Both the position numbers and the translations under genes were made by a program. A stretch of DNA of 64,000 nt from Tetmemena sp. SeJ-2015 (Eukaryota > Ciliophora > Spirotrichea > Sporadotrichida > Oxytrichidae): positions 1 to 64,000 of the forward strand of contig JAJKFJ010022837.1 of the NCBI GenBank assembly GCA_027382625.1, written 5' to 3'. The notes beneath the pieces are model-generated. The model was given only the letters and a program-made list of their open reading frames with translations, ran no database searches and was not told the origin of the DNA. Positions 37,493 through 50,592 of this stretch are shown piece by piece; the stretch's first letter is position 1; every line of letters starts with the position of its first letter.

Positions 37493-40380
37493 ATGGCTGG
37501 AGCTTCAGGAAGCGGTGGAGGCTCAGCTAGTAGCACAACTGATTTCATGCGAATGCATAGACAGCTAAATTCGATTCATGAAAACGACAGGGAAAACGCA
37601 CGTAGCGTGCTTAAAAACCTCTACAAAGATAAATAAGTGCTAAAAAGGAATCCTTATTTCTGCAAGGTAGAAAAGCAAGAAAAAATGCTCAATTTTTTTA
37701 GAGTAAATTATTACTACTCTTTTTATTTTAATCTGCCATCGAAGGTGCTTTATTCTATGGCGTAAGTGAGTGAGAGAGATATTGGGTTTGTAAAAGACTT
37801 GAATGATGATGATATTTACGCGCACTCATAACTAAAAAAGATGGCTTCGACCCACCGAAGGGTTTCAACTATATCTGTTTAATCGCAGCCCTAAATCATA
37901 ATCAGAGATGGTGTAAGCAACTCCAAATTCTAAGAAACTGAGAGAAATAATGACTTAAATGAGACGCAGAAACGCATTCTAAAAATCAGAGAACAGCTCA
38001 GGCTCATCAGAAGCAAGAATCAGTATTTTATATATTTCTATATTAGTAAAGCAATAAGAAAAATACTAGTCCAGTTGAATAGGCCAGGTCATATTTTTTC
38101 TTATTTTATATCAAATTCATTTTTAAAGATCCGAAACCTCCCCAATTTCATTTGATCAGGAGACAATTTATAATTAAACGAGCAAGTTCAACAAAGAAAA
38201 TAATGACTGCTCGCAAAAGAAAATATAATCTACCAGTATTCTTAACTCAGACATTTAGAGCATTTATCCGAAATTATTAAGAAATTTATATTTGCTCAAA
38301 AAACTTTTAGAAACCTTATGAAACTGTATTTGTAGGGAGGAATGACTAAAATAGCAAGTGTAATTTTCCTTCACAAGCATTCTTGCAAACGCAGGACCAA
38401 TTAAAAGATTGCGGCATTTTGTAATTTAATTTTCCAGCCCTAAGAGGAGCAAACAAAAGGATGACATTTTTAAGAAATAATATAGCATCAAAGAAGACAG
38501 CTAATATGATTCCTTTAAAACTGATGAATCAAGTTCATTGAGAGCAAATTTTAAGTCTTTAAATAAAATTTAAATAGCTTTTAATCCCTAAAAGAATGAA
38601 TAGGGCATGGATGATGAGGCCTTGCGAAAAATTCAACTTAAATTTTTGAGACATAATTCACTTCTCACAACCTAGAATATCACTCTAGGTAACGATAAAA
38701 AAGAAAACAAACGTCTTGCATTCTTAATAGATAACAGAAATCAGAATGCTTTAAACAGTATTTATAATAAGTATGCTGGGAAGCTGAGGAAAATTTCATA
38801 TTTTATATGGAAAGATGAAAGCCAAGAATTTGCGAAAACTCGTGGGCTAAGAGACAGAAGACATTAAAGTTAGCTGGTGTGTATTTTTATATATATATTT
38901 CTAGCCCACTATATCAAACTTGTCGAAAGAGGTACAGCTTGAAAAGATATCCAACTTAAAGCGGATTCTGAAGAATACATTTACTAATAAACATCTCAAT
39001 TTTTAAAGAATAAGGTGGATGAGTACACCATCCTATCTAAATTAGGGGTGCCTCATGATTACAATCATGATACAATCTATCCAGAGGTAGACAAAAAAGG
39101 TTGGCACTCCGAGAAACCTAATGGAGTAGTGTAAGTTTATGAGGAAAAGCTTCAAAGATTGGGGACTCTTTTGCCTAAAAAGAAATAAGACCCCAGGATT
39201 GTAATTAAAAGGAATCCTTCGAAAGCAGAAAATAAGAGTCTAGATAAAACTAAACTCGTGGACAAGGATATTTATATTGCCACTTAAGATTCATATTGCT
39301 TAGGTATGTTTTCTTTTCTAAGAAATGAAACCTGTGATCAGAAATTTTTAGAGAAAATTTAGAGTAAAGCAAAATGAGCTTCTCCCCTTTAACACTCACA
39401 TCTTTCAATAAATTGAAGATTAGAAACTTGTCGATGAGTAGTTAGAGAAGAGATTAAGAGAATTTGGAATTAAAGATGAAAAAGAGGAAACTTAAAATTA
39501 GAGATCACACTCTATGCTTTAAACGAAGGCTGATTTCAATAAAACTTAGAGTGCTTTTGACTCTTCAAATCCTTACAATTCAAGTGCTAAAAAGCATTAT
39601 AGGAAAGCCTCGCAGCCCCTATATTAGGAGAAGAGTGACTTTTTATCGAAGAGGATTTTTTCTAAGCAAGGAGAGAGAAAGCCAGATGCTAAAGTATTTA
39701 TGAAAAAAAATGCGGAAAGTGACCAGATTTATGGCCGGACGATTGAGTTCAAGACTCTTGAAAAATAAAGAGAGGAGAGAGATTTAGTTAATAGTTTTAG
39801 AAGTTTTCTCTCCGACTAGGAAAACCTACTCAATGATTTTTAGATTTAATTTTCATGATTTTTTATTGATGTAAAGAACTAACTTGATGATATAAAGCAA
39901 GATAAGCTTTACGCATAAGCTGACAAGGCTCATAGAAATTTGTAAAGTGTTTTTAGCACCATCGAATTGCGAACTCCCTAAAACCTTGAGACAGCATTTG
40001 AGATTTAAGAGTTACAATCAATCTCATCAATATGTTTTAAATAAATTTTAACTGAGTCTAGATTTGAAAACAATGCATCAATCACAAAATTGAACTAAAT
40101 TCAAGGGAATGAGGCAGACTCATAAAATCAAAAGTTTTTCCTGACAGAATAAATGCATGACAAGGATTTTAAAGCTTAAGTGAAAAGAAAGATGCATGAT
40201 AATAACTAAGAAGATGAGCTACAGGCAGCTTATCTTGAAAAGTATAACTCTATCTTTGTTGAGAAGGCGCTAGTGTGGTAGGAGAATGAAGTTAGAAAAA
40301 TTGACTGCCACTATCAAAGACTCAACTATGATGCCATTAAGGATCACAGACATAAAATCAGAAACAAAGTAGCAACTTGA
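37493..40380 (+). CDS. Unknown long protein, IES-interrupted
   Basis: Begins MAGASGSGGGSASSTTDFMR (upstream start possible) and ends KDHRHKIRNKVAT at TGA 40378-40380. Convincing coding parts include SVLKNLYKDKQVLKRNPYF, NETQKRILKIREQLRLIRSK, KKENKRLAFLIDNRNQNAL, ILSKLGVPHDYNHDTIYPEV and FVEKALVWQENEVRKIDCHY. The protein is highly charged with many Lys/Asn/Gln. Repeated frame changes (around 38050, 38400, 38870, 39300, 39700 and 39850) indicate several IESs that I did not fix. No family recognised. Conserved-looking aromatic segments around 38990-39130 suggest a folded domain. Confidence 0.55.
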
Positions 40381-40529
40381 TAGCAGCAACAACTTTAGGT
40401 CCAATCAGTATGAAAATAAGAAAACATTTTAGGTTATGAAATTTAATTTTATTATTCACTTTAGTCATTCTACCGATGCTATTTATACGTTTAGTTAAAT
40501 TTCTTAGTAGAATAAACACATTTAAATAA

Positions 40530-42213
40530 ATGGGAAAATCCTAATCTAGGGAGCAATCCAATTCTTAGCCTCACTAATTGCCAGACTCAAATCTAAATAT
40601 GTATGGGCATCAAGAGCCAGTTGATGATGATCTCGATTCAGATACAAACAAATCTGACAGAGATTTTGACTCTTCAAGATAGAAAAAAGCCAATCAAGAT
40701 TAATTCCACTCCTATCAAACTCCACCGGCGGAGAATAACGATCCAGAAAGTAAAGATTAGAAAACTTAAAAACCCAAAAAGCTCTGCATATAGATAATTA
40801 TAAATTAGCATCGTATGTAAACAGAGCTATGTATTAGGAAAAGAAAGCTCTCATTACTGCTCTGATTAAATTTACAACGAACTTAAGAGGATTCTTCCTT
40901 AAGAAATTCTACTTGAGGAGCTATAAAAACTAAAGTAGAGGCTTGATCAAAGAAAGCAAGTCGTGTATAATCTATTCTGGGACACAAAGCATTGTCTGGA
41001 ATACAATTTAAAATCAAACGAAGTCAATTATAGAGAGATTTTGATAGAGAGTAATATTCCAAGGTTTTCAAGATAGGTAGTTTGTCCAAATTCAAACTCT
41101 TATTAAATTTTAAAAACTTTAAGCAAGTCTTGAAGGCTAATTCAACTATGGATTCGACAAGAGTCTTTTGCACTGGAGGTTACATAATGGAAGGAGTCTA
41201 ACTTTAAAAAGGGTAGAATATTCCTAAAATAAAAGAATTCACTCTATCAATAAAGAACTGGAACTTAGCATATATGTAATTTATCTACTTAGAATTCATA
41301 AAGGATTCTTCGTGTTTCATTAGACCAAAATCCAGTATGTTTTATCCTAGACACTCGCATATGATAGTAAACTTGGAGAGTCTTGGAAGATTCTATGCGC
41401 TAGGAGGTTGGACATCATCAGAACTCTTAGACACAAAGAGCAATCTAGATGCTAGCTTAGAAAATGGCTACTAAAGCAGCGATTTCTCTCGTCCAAGCAA
41501 CTTAGGACATGGCAGAAAGTTAAGTATGCATGAATTAGATGTCAGAGTGAGAAAGACCTCGGCTTTTGACGGCCCTCATAAGTAGACTTTAATTCAAGCA
41601 GATCAATTAAAGTAAGGCCTGATGAATTCAACAGTTGAGGAAAACATTATAACGAAGAAGTGTGAGTACTATGATCTGAAAGAAGATAAGTGGGTGGAAG
41701 TTGAAGAGATGACTTCTCAAAGAAAGGGTGGTACTGCTTGCTCAGTTGATGACTAGTTTATTTATGTATTCGCACAGATCTAAGAATCCATAAACTTTAA
41801 CAGATAGTCAAAGGCTAATTCGTTGTCAAACATTGAGAAATATAGCATAAGCGAAAATAAATGGGAGACAATTTAGGTACAATAAAAGTATTCTTTGAGC
41901 TTTGAAGGTGCTTGCAGCTTTCAAGTAAATAGCTCTAAAATCCTAATATTTGGAGGCCAGAACTTAGTAAACTAAAATGAAAAGTCTAATTAGATTTACT
42001 AGTTCGATTTGCACACAAACAAGTTCTCAGATTCTCCAAACAGATTGCCTTAAAAGATTGAAATCCATCACACACCTCAATATTTATTATTTTCTTTCAT
42101 TATAAGTTAACGGACTTAACTACATTTTCGGATTTTCAGATCAAGGAATAAGCCTGATTTCATACTCTATCATGAAAAATTAATGGTCATTAGTTTGCGA
42201 CTTAAGTGTTTGA
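40530..42213 (+). CDS. Kelch-repeat protein
   Basis: Starts MGKSQSREQSNSQPHQLPDS and continues with a polar N-terminus. A beta-propeller of kelch repeats follows, visible as VFCTGGYIMEG, GRFYALGGWTSSELLD, RKGGTACSVDDQFIYVFA, SSKILIFGGQN and NGLNYIFGFSDQGISLIS, each with the GG and spaced aromatic pattern. A helical piece (ALITALIKFTTNLRGFFLKK) precedes the repeats. It ends DLSV at TGA 42211-42213, after a frame change near 42095 that implies an IES. Kelch propellers act as protein-interaction platforms, often in E3 adaptors or the cytoskeleton; no partner domain (BTB, F-box) is seen. The 3' end overlaps the convergent gene. Confidence 0.8.
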
Positions 42214-44796
42214 TATTATATTCTGCTTTTAAGAAATATTAAAATGTTAATCTACTAAAATAATCAGCTCTAAGGAGGATTTCCGATCTAAGATAGGATT
42301 CTGCAATTTATTATAAATCTAAATAAACATATTTAAGCAAATATAGTTAAACTTAGGTCTCTCATTAGGTTCTGGTTGCCAGCATAATCTGATGAGTTTA
42401 GCCATTTCATCATCGCAACCAACTGTATTGTTGTCATCCTCAAAGGGCATTATTTGAGGCCTGGATTATTCATTGACGACATAGTTTTGGCAAAGTTTCA
42501 AGTCATTGTCAAATGGGATGAGCTCATGCCAAAGTTCCCACAAAAGCATTCCATAGCTGTAGGTATCCATCTCTGGAGTAGGGTCATCCATTTTCTTCAG
42601 ATTAGACAAAACCTCAGGAGCTGACCATACTGAAGCACTCTTATAGTTGTAGAAGGTGTTTGCATACTTTTGAATTGGTAAGAGTTCAAGATCACCAATC
42701 AATACTTTCAATGAATCCCTTTGAAACTCAAGAAAGATATTATGAGAACTCAAGTGCCCATGACAAATTGGGGGACTAAATTGCTGGAAAGTGTAGAAGA
42801 TTCTCGCTAGCTCGAAGCATATTTGATACTTGGCTTTATAATCTAACTATTTCTTTAGCTCTTCTCTTTGACTCGAGTATAGCAGCTCATAAAGAGAAAG
42901 AGTTTCTTTGTAGAAAATGTTAATCTAGGATTCCTTAATGAAAAAGCCTAGAGGGTAAAGAGTATATTTCCTCATCTTTATTTGCCTGAGTCGAGCCAAT
43001 TCACCAAAGTAATCCTCAACGATATAAGTAGTCAGTCTATCAAAGTTAATTACCCTGCAAATAACTGGCTATTATCTAAGAGTTGCTTTGTAAAGCACTC
43101 CTAACTTAGTTTTCTTATCTTTCTCTGCAGAGTACCAAGGTCTTTAGAACTTCTCGAGCAATTGGAAATTCTTCACACTATAACTTAAAAGCTATCAAAA
43201 TATAAGGGAAGCTATTATAATCATGAGTTTCTCCTCGATCGAGGAAGTTTCATTTTTCCTGAAAGAAATATTCCTTATACTTATGTTCTACTAAATCGTT
43301 CTATCGGGCAGTAGAGAGAAGTCATAAAACTTCCCAAGCATCCTATCTGATGAAGCGTTGCTATCCTTTCTAAAGTCTGTCCCGCTACCATTTAAATCGG
43401 AGAACTTACTATCTAGCTCGTTACAATTTAATTCAAAATTGCATTTAAATGCTCATACTTATAATCCTTACGTTATCAATTTTTAAGCTATTATTCTTGT
43501 CGAAGGCTTTGTTGTTTGTTCCACTGAGTAGAAGTTCAGAAACTTAACGATCAAACTACATCTGAACACTGCCCTTAATGTTCTAGGATTCTATATCGAG
43601 GAGTCCTCCTGAATTATTTTGCACTCTTCTTTGTGTCTTTGGAGTTGGGCTTGTATTTTAGTTAATTAAAACTTTTTTTCATAATAAATATACAGAGCTT
43701 AAGTTAGGATTGTTACCTGCACCAACTGTTATTAGTGCTTAATTAACAGTGTCTCTATTATTTTCTTCCTCATCAGATTCTTCGTCCATTGAGTTTTCTG
43801 CTCTCCTACTCTGTTTCTTGAACAGTTCAATGAATTTGAGTTCCAGTATGGAGAAGTAGGGAATCACATCGCTCATTATAGTGAGCAAGACGAGCAAGAT
43901 GGAATAAAGTACTGCATTTTTCGAAATCAAGCCATTTATGTCAGCTGCAAAGAAAGCTATCTTCAGTGAAAAGGCAACTGTCCAAATTACAAACACCAAG
44001 CTCACGTACTTCAGATTTATTCTGTGCTGGACAGATTTGTAAGGGCTGCCCGATACTTTTATGTAGTTTATGAAAATACCTATCAAGAACCATATGATAA
44101 GGCATGACCAAGTCAGCAAGTAGATTCAAAATTACTTAAGTAAAGAGAGTGTGTGATATAAATAAGATAATTTGAAAGTCTTCAACATAGTATCCTTTAT
44201 AGATGGAAATAGCTATGAAAGTCAAATTCAGAATAACAAATATTGTTATAAACAGCAGACTTAGCCCAAAGAGCACTTTATTGATTATTGTTATTTCTAA
44301 AAGATAGATAACTTAGTAATGAATTAATGATTACAGTTTCTATTTTAGTAACTTGAGGCGTTTGCAACTTTAGATTTCTAGAGCATGCCGTAAAGGAGCA
44401 CAAATAGCATGTAATAATTAATCATCATGAGTATACTTGGCAAAAGAGAGAGCATTTATCTATAAGTGAGTTATAATCATTTACAAATCAAACTTACGTT
44501 GCATTTGTCTCAACACTGATTCCGAGTAAAACCCAAAATAGAATTGCGCTATCTGCTATTGACACAGTCACAATCGTGTAGAACACTCTTATGATGTTTA
44601 TTTCATTTCGGAATCTCCAAGACCTAAGGAGCTCAAGATTAGTTGTAATGAATTTAGGGTTTACCTCGCGAATGAAAATAGAAATAAGCAAGTGTAAATA
44701 AGTCCCAGAATTGCAGCAACTATCTTTTGATTTTATCATAAATTAAATGTCATTCTTTATTTGATAGTTCTCGTCTTGATCATCCTCCTCTCCCAT
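42187..44796 (-). CDS. Multi-pass membrane protein with C-terminal degenerate protein-kinase domain
   Basis: N-terminus MGEEDDQDENYQIKND at 44796, then several hydrophobic segments (for example YTIVTVSIADSAILFWVLLG and VLYSILLVLLTIMSDVIPYF) and a cytoplasmic tyrosine-kinase-like domain: GVLYKATLRQQPVICRVINF (the VAIK Lys position reads Arg), CHGHLSSHNIFLEF (HRD replaced by HGH, Asn kept), LIGDLELL (DLE in place of DFG), ASVWSAPEVLSNL and DTYSYGMLLWELWHELIPF. Loss of the Lys and the HRD Asp points to a pseudokinase, so it may act as a receptor-like scaffold. The receptor-kinase-like layout is typical of ciliate expansions. The stop is TGA 42187-42189. Frame changes around 43440-43740 and 44150-44480 mark unresolved IESs or introns. 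Confidence 0.75.
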
Positions 44797-44987
44797 TATT
44801 ATAATAAATATCTTAAATTATTAGTCTAGTCTCTTCCTTTTTTCACCTAACTCTTCATTACTTTATGAATCACCAATTTGTAATAAAATTTAAAATAAAA
44901 TTCTTATTAACTTTCAGAAGGAGAATTTGTTTTGAAAGGTAACTTAGATTCAGCTTTTAAGGTTAGAAAGCTATTTCATTTGATCCT

Positions 44988-47367
44988 TCAATTTATTAAT
45001 ATTTTATATCTTATACATCGCTCTCTAAGCCTTTTAAATTGGGGAGCTTAGACCAGCATCTATTAAATTCAAGCCTTGTGATTCTTGATTGTTTTCAGCA
45101 TTTTGCTAACTCTGAGCTATTCTTGCAAGATTGTTTCTCTTGGCAGCTTCTAATAATTTCTTGACCTCCTCGCTTACTTGCTGATTATTTTAACTCTAAA
45201 AATAACTGGAACTGCTGCCTGCTCCTATCGCTTAAGGTGTCGATGGAGGTAATGGATTCATATTTTAAGTAAAATTTGAAGAGGCCTCGCTCTAGAAATG
45301 CTATTAAGGCTGCAGATAAGATCTATTTCCCTAAGCTGCAGAAGCAGTAGCGTGATATCTCAAATCCATATTCTAACTTTAAATCAATCTGTCTGGAGAG
45401 CTTGAGTGCTATGGAGTCATAACAGGGAATTAATTTTGACTCTGCAATAAATTATTTCCATTTTGGAGTCTGCCTTAACTTATCTGCCTCCTGTTTTTCC
45501 TTTGCTTCCCTTAAGTTTAGGGTATAGCCTTTTCGTTTAATTAAAGTATAGATATTTGAATATGAAGTTAGTGGCTTTCGAAATGAAATCAAAGTAGCTG
45601 CTGAGATTCGGCTGAACGTATTGTTTGTTTCTCTATTTCTTTTAAAAGTCTTTTAAGACCTATTTGTGTAACTATTAACTGGGACTATTGGTATCTTTTG
45701 TGGGGTCTTAAGAATATGATTTAGTCCGCATAAACTTCCTACTCAGGGTCTTTTGCTTCCTATCGTATGGAATATTGTTGGCTGCGTTCATTTATCCCAA
45801 ACTTATAACCACCTATTTAATAGAATATAACTGTTGATAACATCATAGGTTCTCTCTTCGAATTAAACAGAGGAAGGTTTATTCTAGTGAGGGGGAGAGT
45901 TGTCTAGCTCGTTCTATGCATTTTTATTTATTTAAAGGATGGTCTTTTGCTTAGCTTTGAGCTTTCGTTTAAAGCGATCTGCATCAATTTCCCCTTTACT
46001 ATTCTTAGATAAAGAAGAATTGAAAATAATTCAAGAAGCCATAACCAGCGTAGCTCTGAGTCATATTCAGGATTATTTACTTCGACTTTTTAGAAGTCTG
46101 GTGACTAGTTCCACCTCTGCTCTTCTACATAATAATAATAAATATAACTTCCTCTAGTTGCCAAATCTAGCTTTAACATTAGCCACAGGCTGTGGACTTG
46201 CTCTCCTCAGATCATCCTCGTCATCATCTTCTTTCAAATTATAATTCTCTTCATCATCGTTATCACCTTAATAATCACCTAATCTTTACCTAGATTCTCT
46301 GAGTCTCTACTCTTTGATCCATACAAGCAATAATATACTTTAATACTTTCTTGATCTCAGAATCTTCTACTATTATATTTGTTTGCGTGTTATTAAACTG
46401 CTGGAGGGGGAAGTTTGTTCTATTTTGGTAAGTACTTTATTGAAAACTATTACTCAGCCTGGGGTCTTGGATGTTGTGAGGGATCCGCATTTGTCGCGTT
46501 CCAGTAAGAGGAGAGCCATTGTATGATCTAACATCAATGATAAACTATAATGTAAAAAATGATCTAGATACGGAAGAGCGAGAGTCCTTAATCCTTCTCT
46601 TAAAAAAGTTGGCTCGAAAATTAATATCCCCTAAAGGTGAAACTGGAACAGCTGATTATCAACTAAAGTCGACATATCTCTAAGAAAAAGCCTCGATATC
46701 TTAGAAGCTATTTACGAATTTATAAATTGAGATAAAAAGGGTTTTAAATTATCGAAACCTAAGTCCGATTTTATGAACTCCTCTAAACCTTTTACAGATT
46801 TGTCAACATTCCTTCCCCTTGTTAAACTCTGCCTAGATAGATTGATTATAGATCTGCTATTTGGTTTTCTACCAAGTAGTTTTTTGCCGTTTGGATCTCT
46901 AATTACGTTATCTCCAACATAGTAGAGTTCATCACAATTTATCGGGTCTAAGGCATTCACACCAGTATAATTTGTAAGGACAGCGTTACAAGGACTCCGA
47001 GTCAAATGCTTGAAAGCTTAATCATCTTCGTATGTTCCTGGCCCTAAAAATATACTTGTCTTTTTCACTTTAAAAATAAACAGCTACAATTGTTTCAGAA
47101 GCTATTTATACATAGCAAACCTATCTCCAGCCCCGAAAGCAAAAGAAGTTTATTTTGGCGAGCTTATCATCTCTATAGGAGATCCAAAGGATCATTAAAA
47201 TAACTTAAGTAAATTTATCCTCTGCTTTGTAGTGCTCTTTTTCTTTCCTTTTCTTGAATTAGGTATTAGGCATTAAGAAGCTTTTCTCCCTTACGATCGA
47301 GGATAATATTCTCGGTATACTCAGTCCTTGTCTTAGGAGATTTGAATTACAAATTAGTGGGCCTCAT
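44988..47367 (-). CDS. Protein with sperm-tail PG-rich (SHIPPO)-like repeats and Gln-rich C-terminus
   Basis: Starts MRPTNLQFKSPKTRTEYTEN at 47367. After an IES the segments RGSFGSPIEM, SFAFGAGDRFAMYKQLL and SIFLGPGTYEDDQAF follow; GPGTYE and the preceding FGxGDRF are characteristic of STPGR/ODF3-like proteins, which bind inside ciliary microtubules. The C-terminal half is low-complexity (GDNDDEENYNLKEDDDEDDL, then a Gln/Ser/Asn/Pro-rich tail with AIGAGSSSSYFQ), ending at TGA 44988-44990. The join between the two halves (about 46500-46720) is unresolved, so two genes are possible. One IES is fixed. Confidence 0.6.
47191..47216. other. IES, pointer ATC
   Basis: 26 bp, ATC repeated at 47217-47219; excision joins RALQSRG to SFGSPIEMISSPKQTSFAF. 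Confidence 0.65.
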
Positions 47368-47465
47368 TTGACTTAAATATGCTGTAAATTGCTTCCCTGT
47401 TTGTTACAATTATTATTCTGCCTCTATTTTAAGTAAGTTAATTATTTTTGTGTTCCCTCATACCA

Positions 47466-50400
47466 ATGACTATGCTTTCTAGAAGCGACAATCAAATTGG
47501 GTATGCCCAAGATTAATCTCAAGTACTTAGGTGCGAAGGCTCAGACAATCTAGTCGCTGAAAAATATAGCAAGAGCAGATGCTGTAACTGCTTTACCTCA
47601 AATTCAATTTTTTTCGAAGGAGATTTAAATCAGAGAATGTGATAAAACGATTCTGAAAATAAACACTCTGTAGTTCATTAAAGAGTGATGCTACTATAAG
47701 TTTACAAATATTAAGGATTCCACAGTAGTAGAATCAGCTCTAAATCGGAATTTTAGAATATTACTTTTTTAATAAGCATATTAAGATTAATTTAGAGATG
47801 GATACAACTGATTCTTAAAATATAAACAACAACAATACTCGAACTCATTATCACAATCATCATCAAAAGAAATCACTTAACTTGAGCTATGCATCAAACT
47901 TTGCGTAACAACTCGACCAAAGCAAAATTAATATGAAAAGTTTAGTTGATGAACCTGAGATGGGGAATCTCGCAAACATTGTTGAAGTTCCTAGTTAGAG
48001 TGCATTTTCTCGGAACAGGAATTCACAAGTTGCTTACCAAACTTATTACCAGGGCCAACCCTCTAACCAAAAATCCAAGCAAGCTCTAAATCATAATGTA
48101 AGTCTCAGAAGAAAAGAAAATTTGCTCAATCATCGATACTTAAGGTTCTCTTCTGACCCGAGAGATAATTCTATGGTGTACTTAGAGAAGAAGATGAGAC
48201 AAAACTAGTATGTGCATCACAATTATAAACCAGAGGTCTCATCAGAGCACAATCTAAAACTCGTCTCCTACCTTAATCATAAGCAACACCGTTATGAAAA
48301 TAATGAGTGCTCTTAGATGCTAAGGTCTCTAGATCCTAAGAGTAGCCATTTGCAGAATTAGGATTCTGCCAAAAAGCTGAAGTTCAACTTCATACAATGC
48401 GAAATATAATTAATTTAACTTCGATTCTATTAAGGAAAAGCACTTTAAAAAGGAGAAGGAAAGATTTAAAACCAAGAACTTAGTGAACACTTTTGAGATG
48501 AACATGACTTAAGATACATACCTCCATCGCAACTAAAGCAGAGTGCTGAAGCAAAGTATCAGTCCTAATTCTAAAAGAATCGACACCTCTCCAAGTAAGG
48601 TTGTGCTTGAATAAAATTAGCAAAACACCGCTTCTTAATCTATCCTGTTGTTGAAAATCTAAAATACAGATTAGATTAGAGATTCAAAGAAGAACTCAAA
48701 GAATCAAACAATGAGTCAGCTAGAATTAAACCCATAGACTTAGGAAATAAGACCCGCTTCTATAGTAACTCTTCCCTAACTGAGCCCAAAGAAAGAACCT
48801 CAGTCGCCTTAAAACACGTAATTAGTGAAAGGTAGACTGATTTAAGAGAGCCAAAACGAGAAAATATAAATGATTAACAACGTCTAAACATTATCAATAA
48901 TTTTCTTTAAGCTTAACATTTTAAACTTGTATTGAGAATTTCATTAGGATCAAATACATAAACAAAATAAGTAAGTAACTTCTACTCTTCTAAGATCTTA
49001 TATATCGAATCTATAGAGTCTTTACATTTTAACTTTAGAGATAAAGGAAGATGAAGCTGAGAGAATGAGGTAAAATTTCTCAAGCTATGTGACCGAGGAT
49101 CCAATGATGGAAATTAAAAAGCGCATCGATGATATAAAATACGGGAGAGATAAGGATGAGTATATAAGCCCAGACAAGAAAAAGGCAAAAGGACTTTACA
49201 AGATAAAGAACATAGAGGAATTGATTAGAGGAGAGCCGGTTGAGACGATTAAACCAAGTGAAATGAAGCTATATCTTCCTCCTGTAAGGTCCTCTTTAAA
49301 TTAGAGTGTTGTTGAAAATTAGACTAACGGTGAAAACCAAATAGTCAAGAATAGTGAAATTCAAGGCTCTAAGTTTGAAATTAGATTTTACTTAAATAAC
49401 ATACCTTCATTTTAAGAAGTTAAAAGAGGTACTTTCAAAGCTGCAATCTAGGTCACGTATGCAATCTTTAAAACGGGTTATGGATAGAAGCATTGAGAAT
49501 TATCAGACTGTAGAAAACTTCGACAATACTCAAGAATATAGGATTTCTAATTCACCTTCACCTACTTTCAAATTGAGAAATGAGTAAATTCAAGACTTTT
49601 CTCTCGCGACTGAAAACTCAAAGCAATTTTCAATTCATAAGAAAGGAAGAATCCAGTTCAGGAATTTCAACAACAGCAATATGGATACTACTTCAAAATC
49701 AGTGAATGGGGGCTTGCCACTTAAGTATGATCAATCCTCTAGCATGCTACCAGAGGCTCACTAGCTCTACATAAATGAGAGCATCTTATCTATCCAGAGT
49801 TAATAGGATGAACTAGATGAGATAGATAAGAGTATTTAGAATAGGTTGAAAAACGCTGGCTTGAATGAAAACTTCGAGTCCTATTTTAGCAAGGAAGGAA
49901 AGCAGACATCTTCTCTATAGATTTATTAAAAGCTTATGTAAGCCAAACGAAAGAAGGTTGCTTCACTTCAGAAATCAGTTGACATATCAGCTGCTTAACA
50001 TTCTAGCTTTAATACAATCGCTCATGCAACTCAGCCTGCTCTTTTCAAAAATCAAAGCAAGTTTAGTCCAATAAAGAGAGGCGACCATTTGAATGCTAAT
50101 TACCTAATCGATCTAGCTGCTTCTAAGGCAACTCTTCTGTCAAACTAAGATGACAGCCAGGCAAACTTATCAAGTTCTAAGCATCTTAGTCCTCATAAAA
50201 AGTCTAAAACCAATCTCGGAATTATGAGCAGATAACGACTCAATTCATCGCTGCTATCTGTTGTGAGCAAACAGCGATCTTAGAACTAGTTTATAAATAG
50301 ACGCAACCTGCAATCTATTCTGTAGTAGTGTGATGAAAAAATAAATAGTAAGCAAGACACAGGAAATTTGGAATAGATTACAGTTAATTAAAAGCAAATT

Positions 50401-50592
50401 CTTGAAGCTCTTTCAAAGTTCAATGACGTTTAATCAGTGACAATTTATTTAGTTGATTAATTATTTACTAAGAATATGACAAAGTCTGGACTATCTTTCT
50501 AGGATATTTTAGACGATATGAAATATAATGAAAACAACATAAAGGAACTTGCAAAAGAGAGTCTTGAAGAGTATAATGAAGCATTCTAGTGA
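47466..50592 (+). CDS. Unknown long low-complexity protein
   Basis: Divergent from the PG-rich gene (starts 98 bp apart). MTMLSRSDNQIGYAQDQSQV is followed after an IES by MDTTDSQNINNNNTRTHYHN, then a polar sequence rich in Asn, Gln, Ser and Lys. There is a conserved-looking stretch near 49030-49300 (VTEDPMMEIKKRIDDIKYGR; GLYKIKNIEELIRGEPVETI) and the end is ESLEEYNEAFQ at TGA 50590-50592. The pattern of mostly disordered sequence with one compact helical module suits a ciliary or cortical scaffold, but nothing identifies the family. Additional IESs are likely near 48900-49030 and 49380-49450. Confidence 0.6.
47637..47797. other. IES, pointer ATG
   Basis: 161 bp, ATG repeated at 47798-47800; excision joins EGDLNQRM to DTTDSQNINNNN. 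The longest IES I resolved; pointer only 3 bp. Confidence 0.65.
48386..48416. other. IES, pointer AACTTC
   Basis: 31 bp, AACTTC repeated at 48417-48422; excision joins KLKFNF to DSIKEKHFKKEKERF. Confidence 0.9.
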
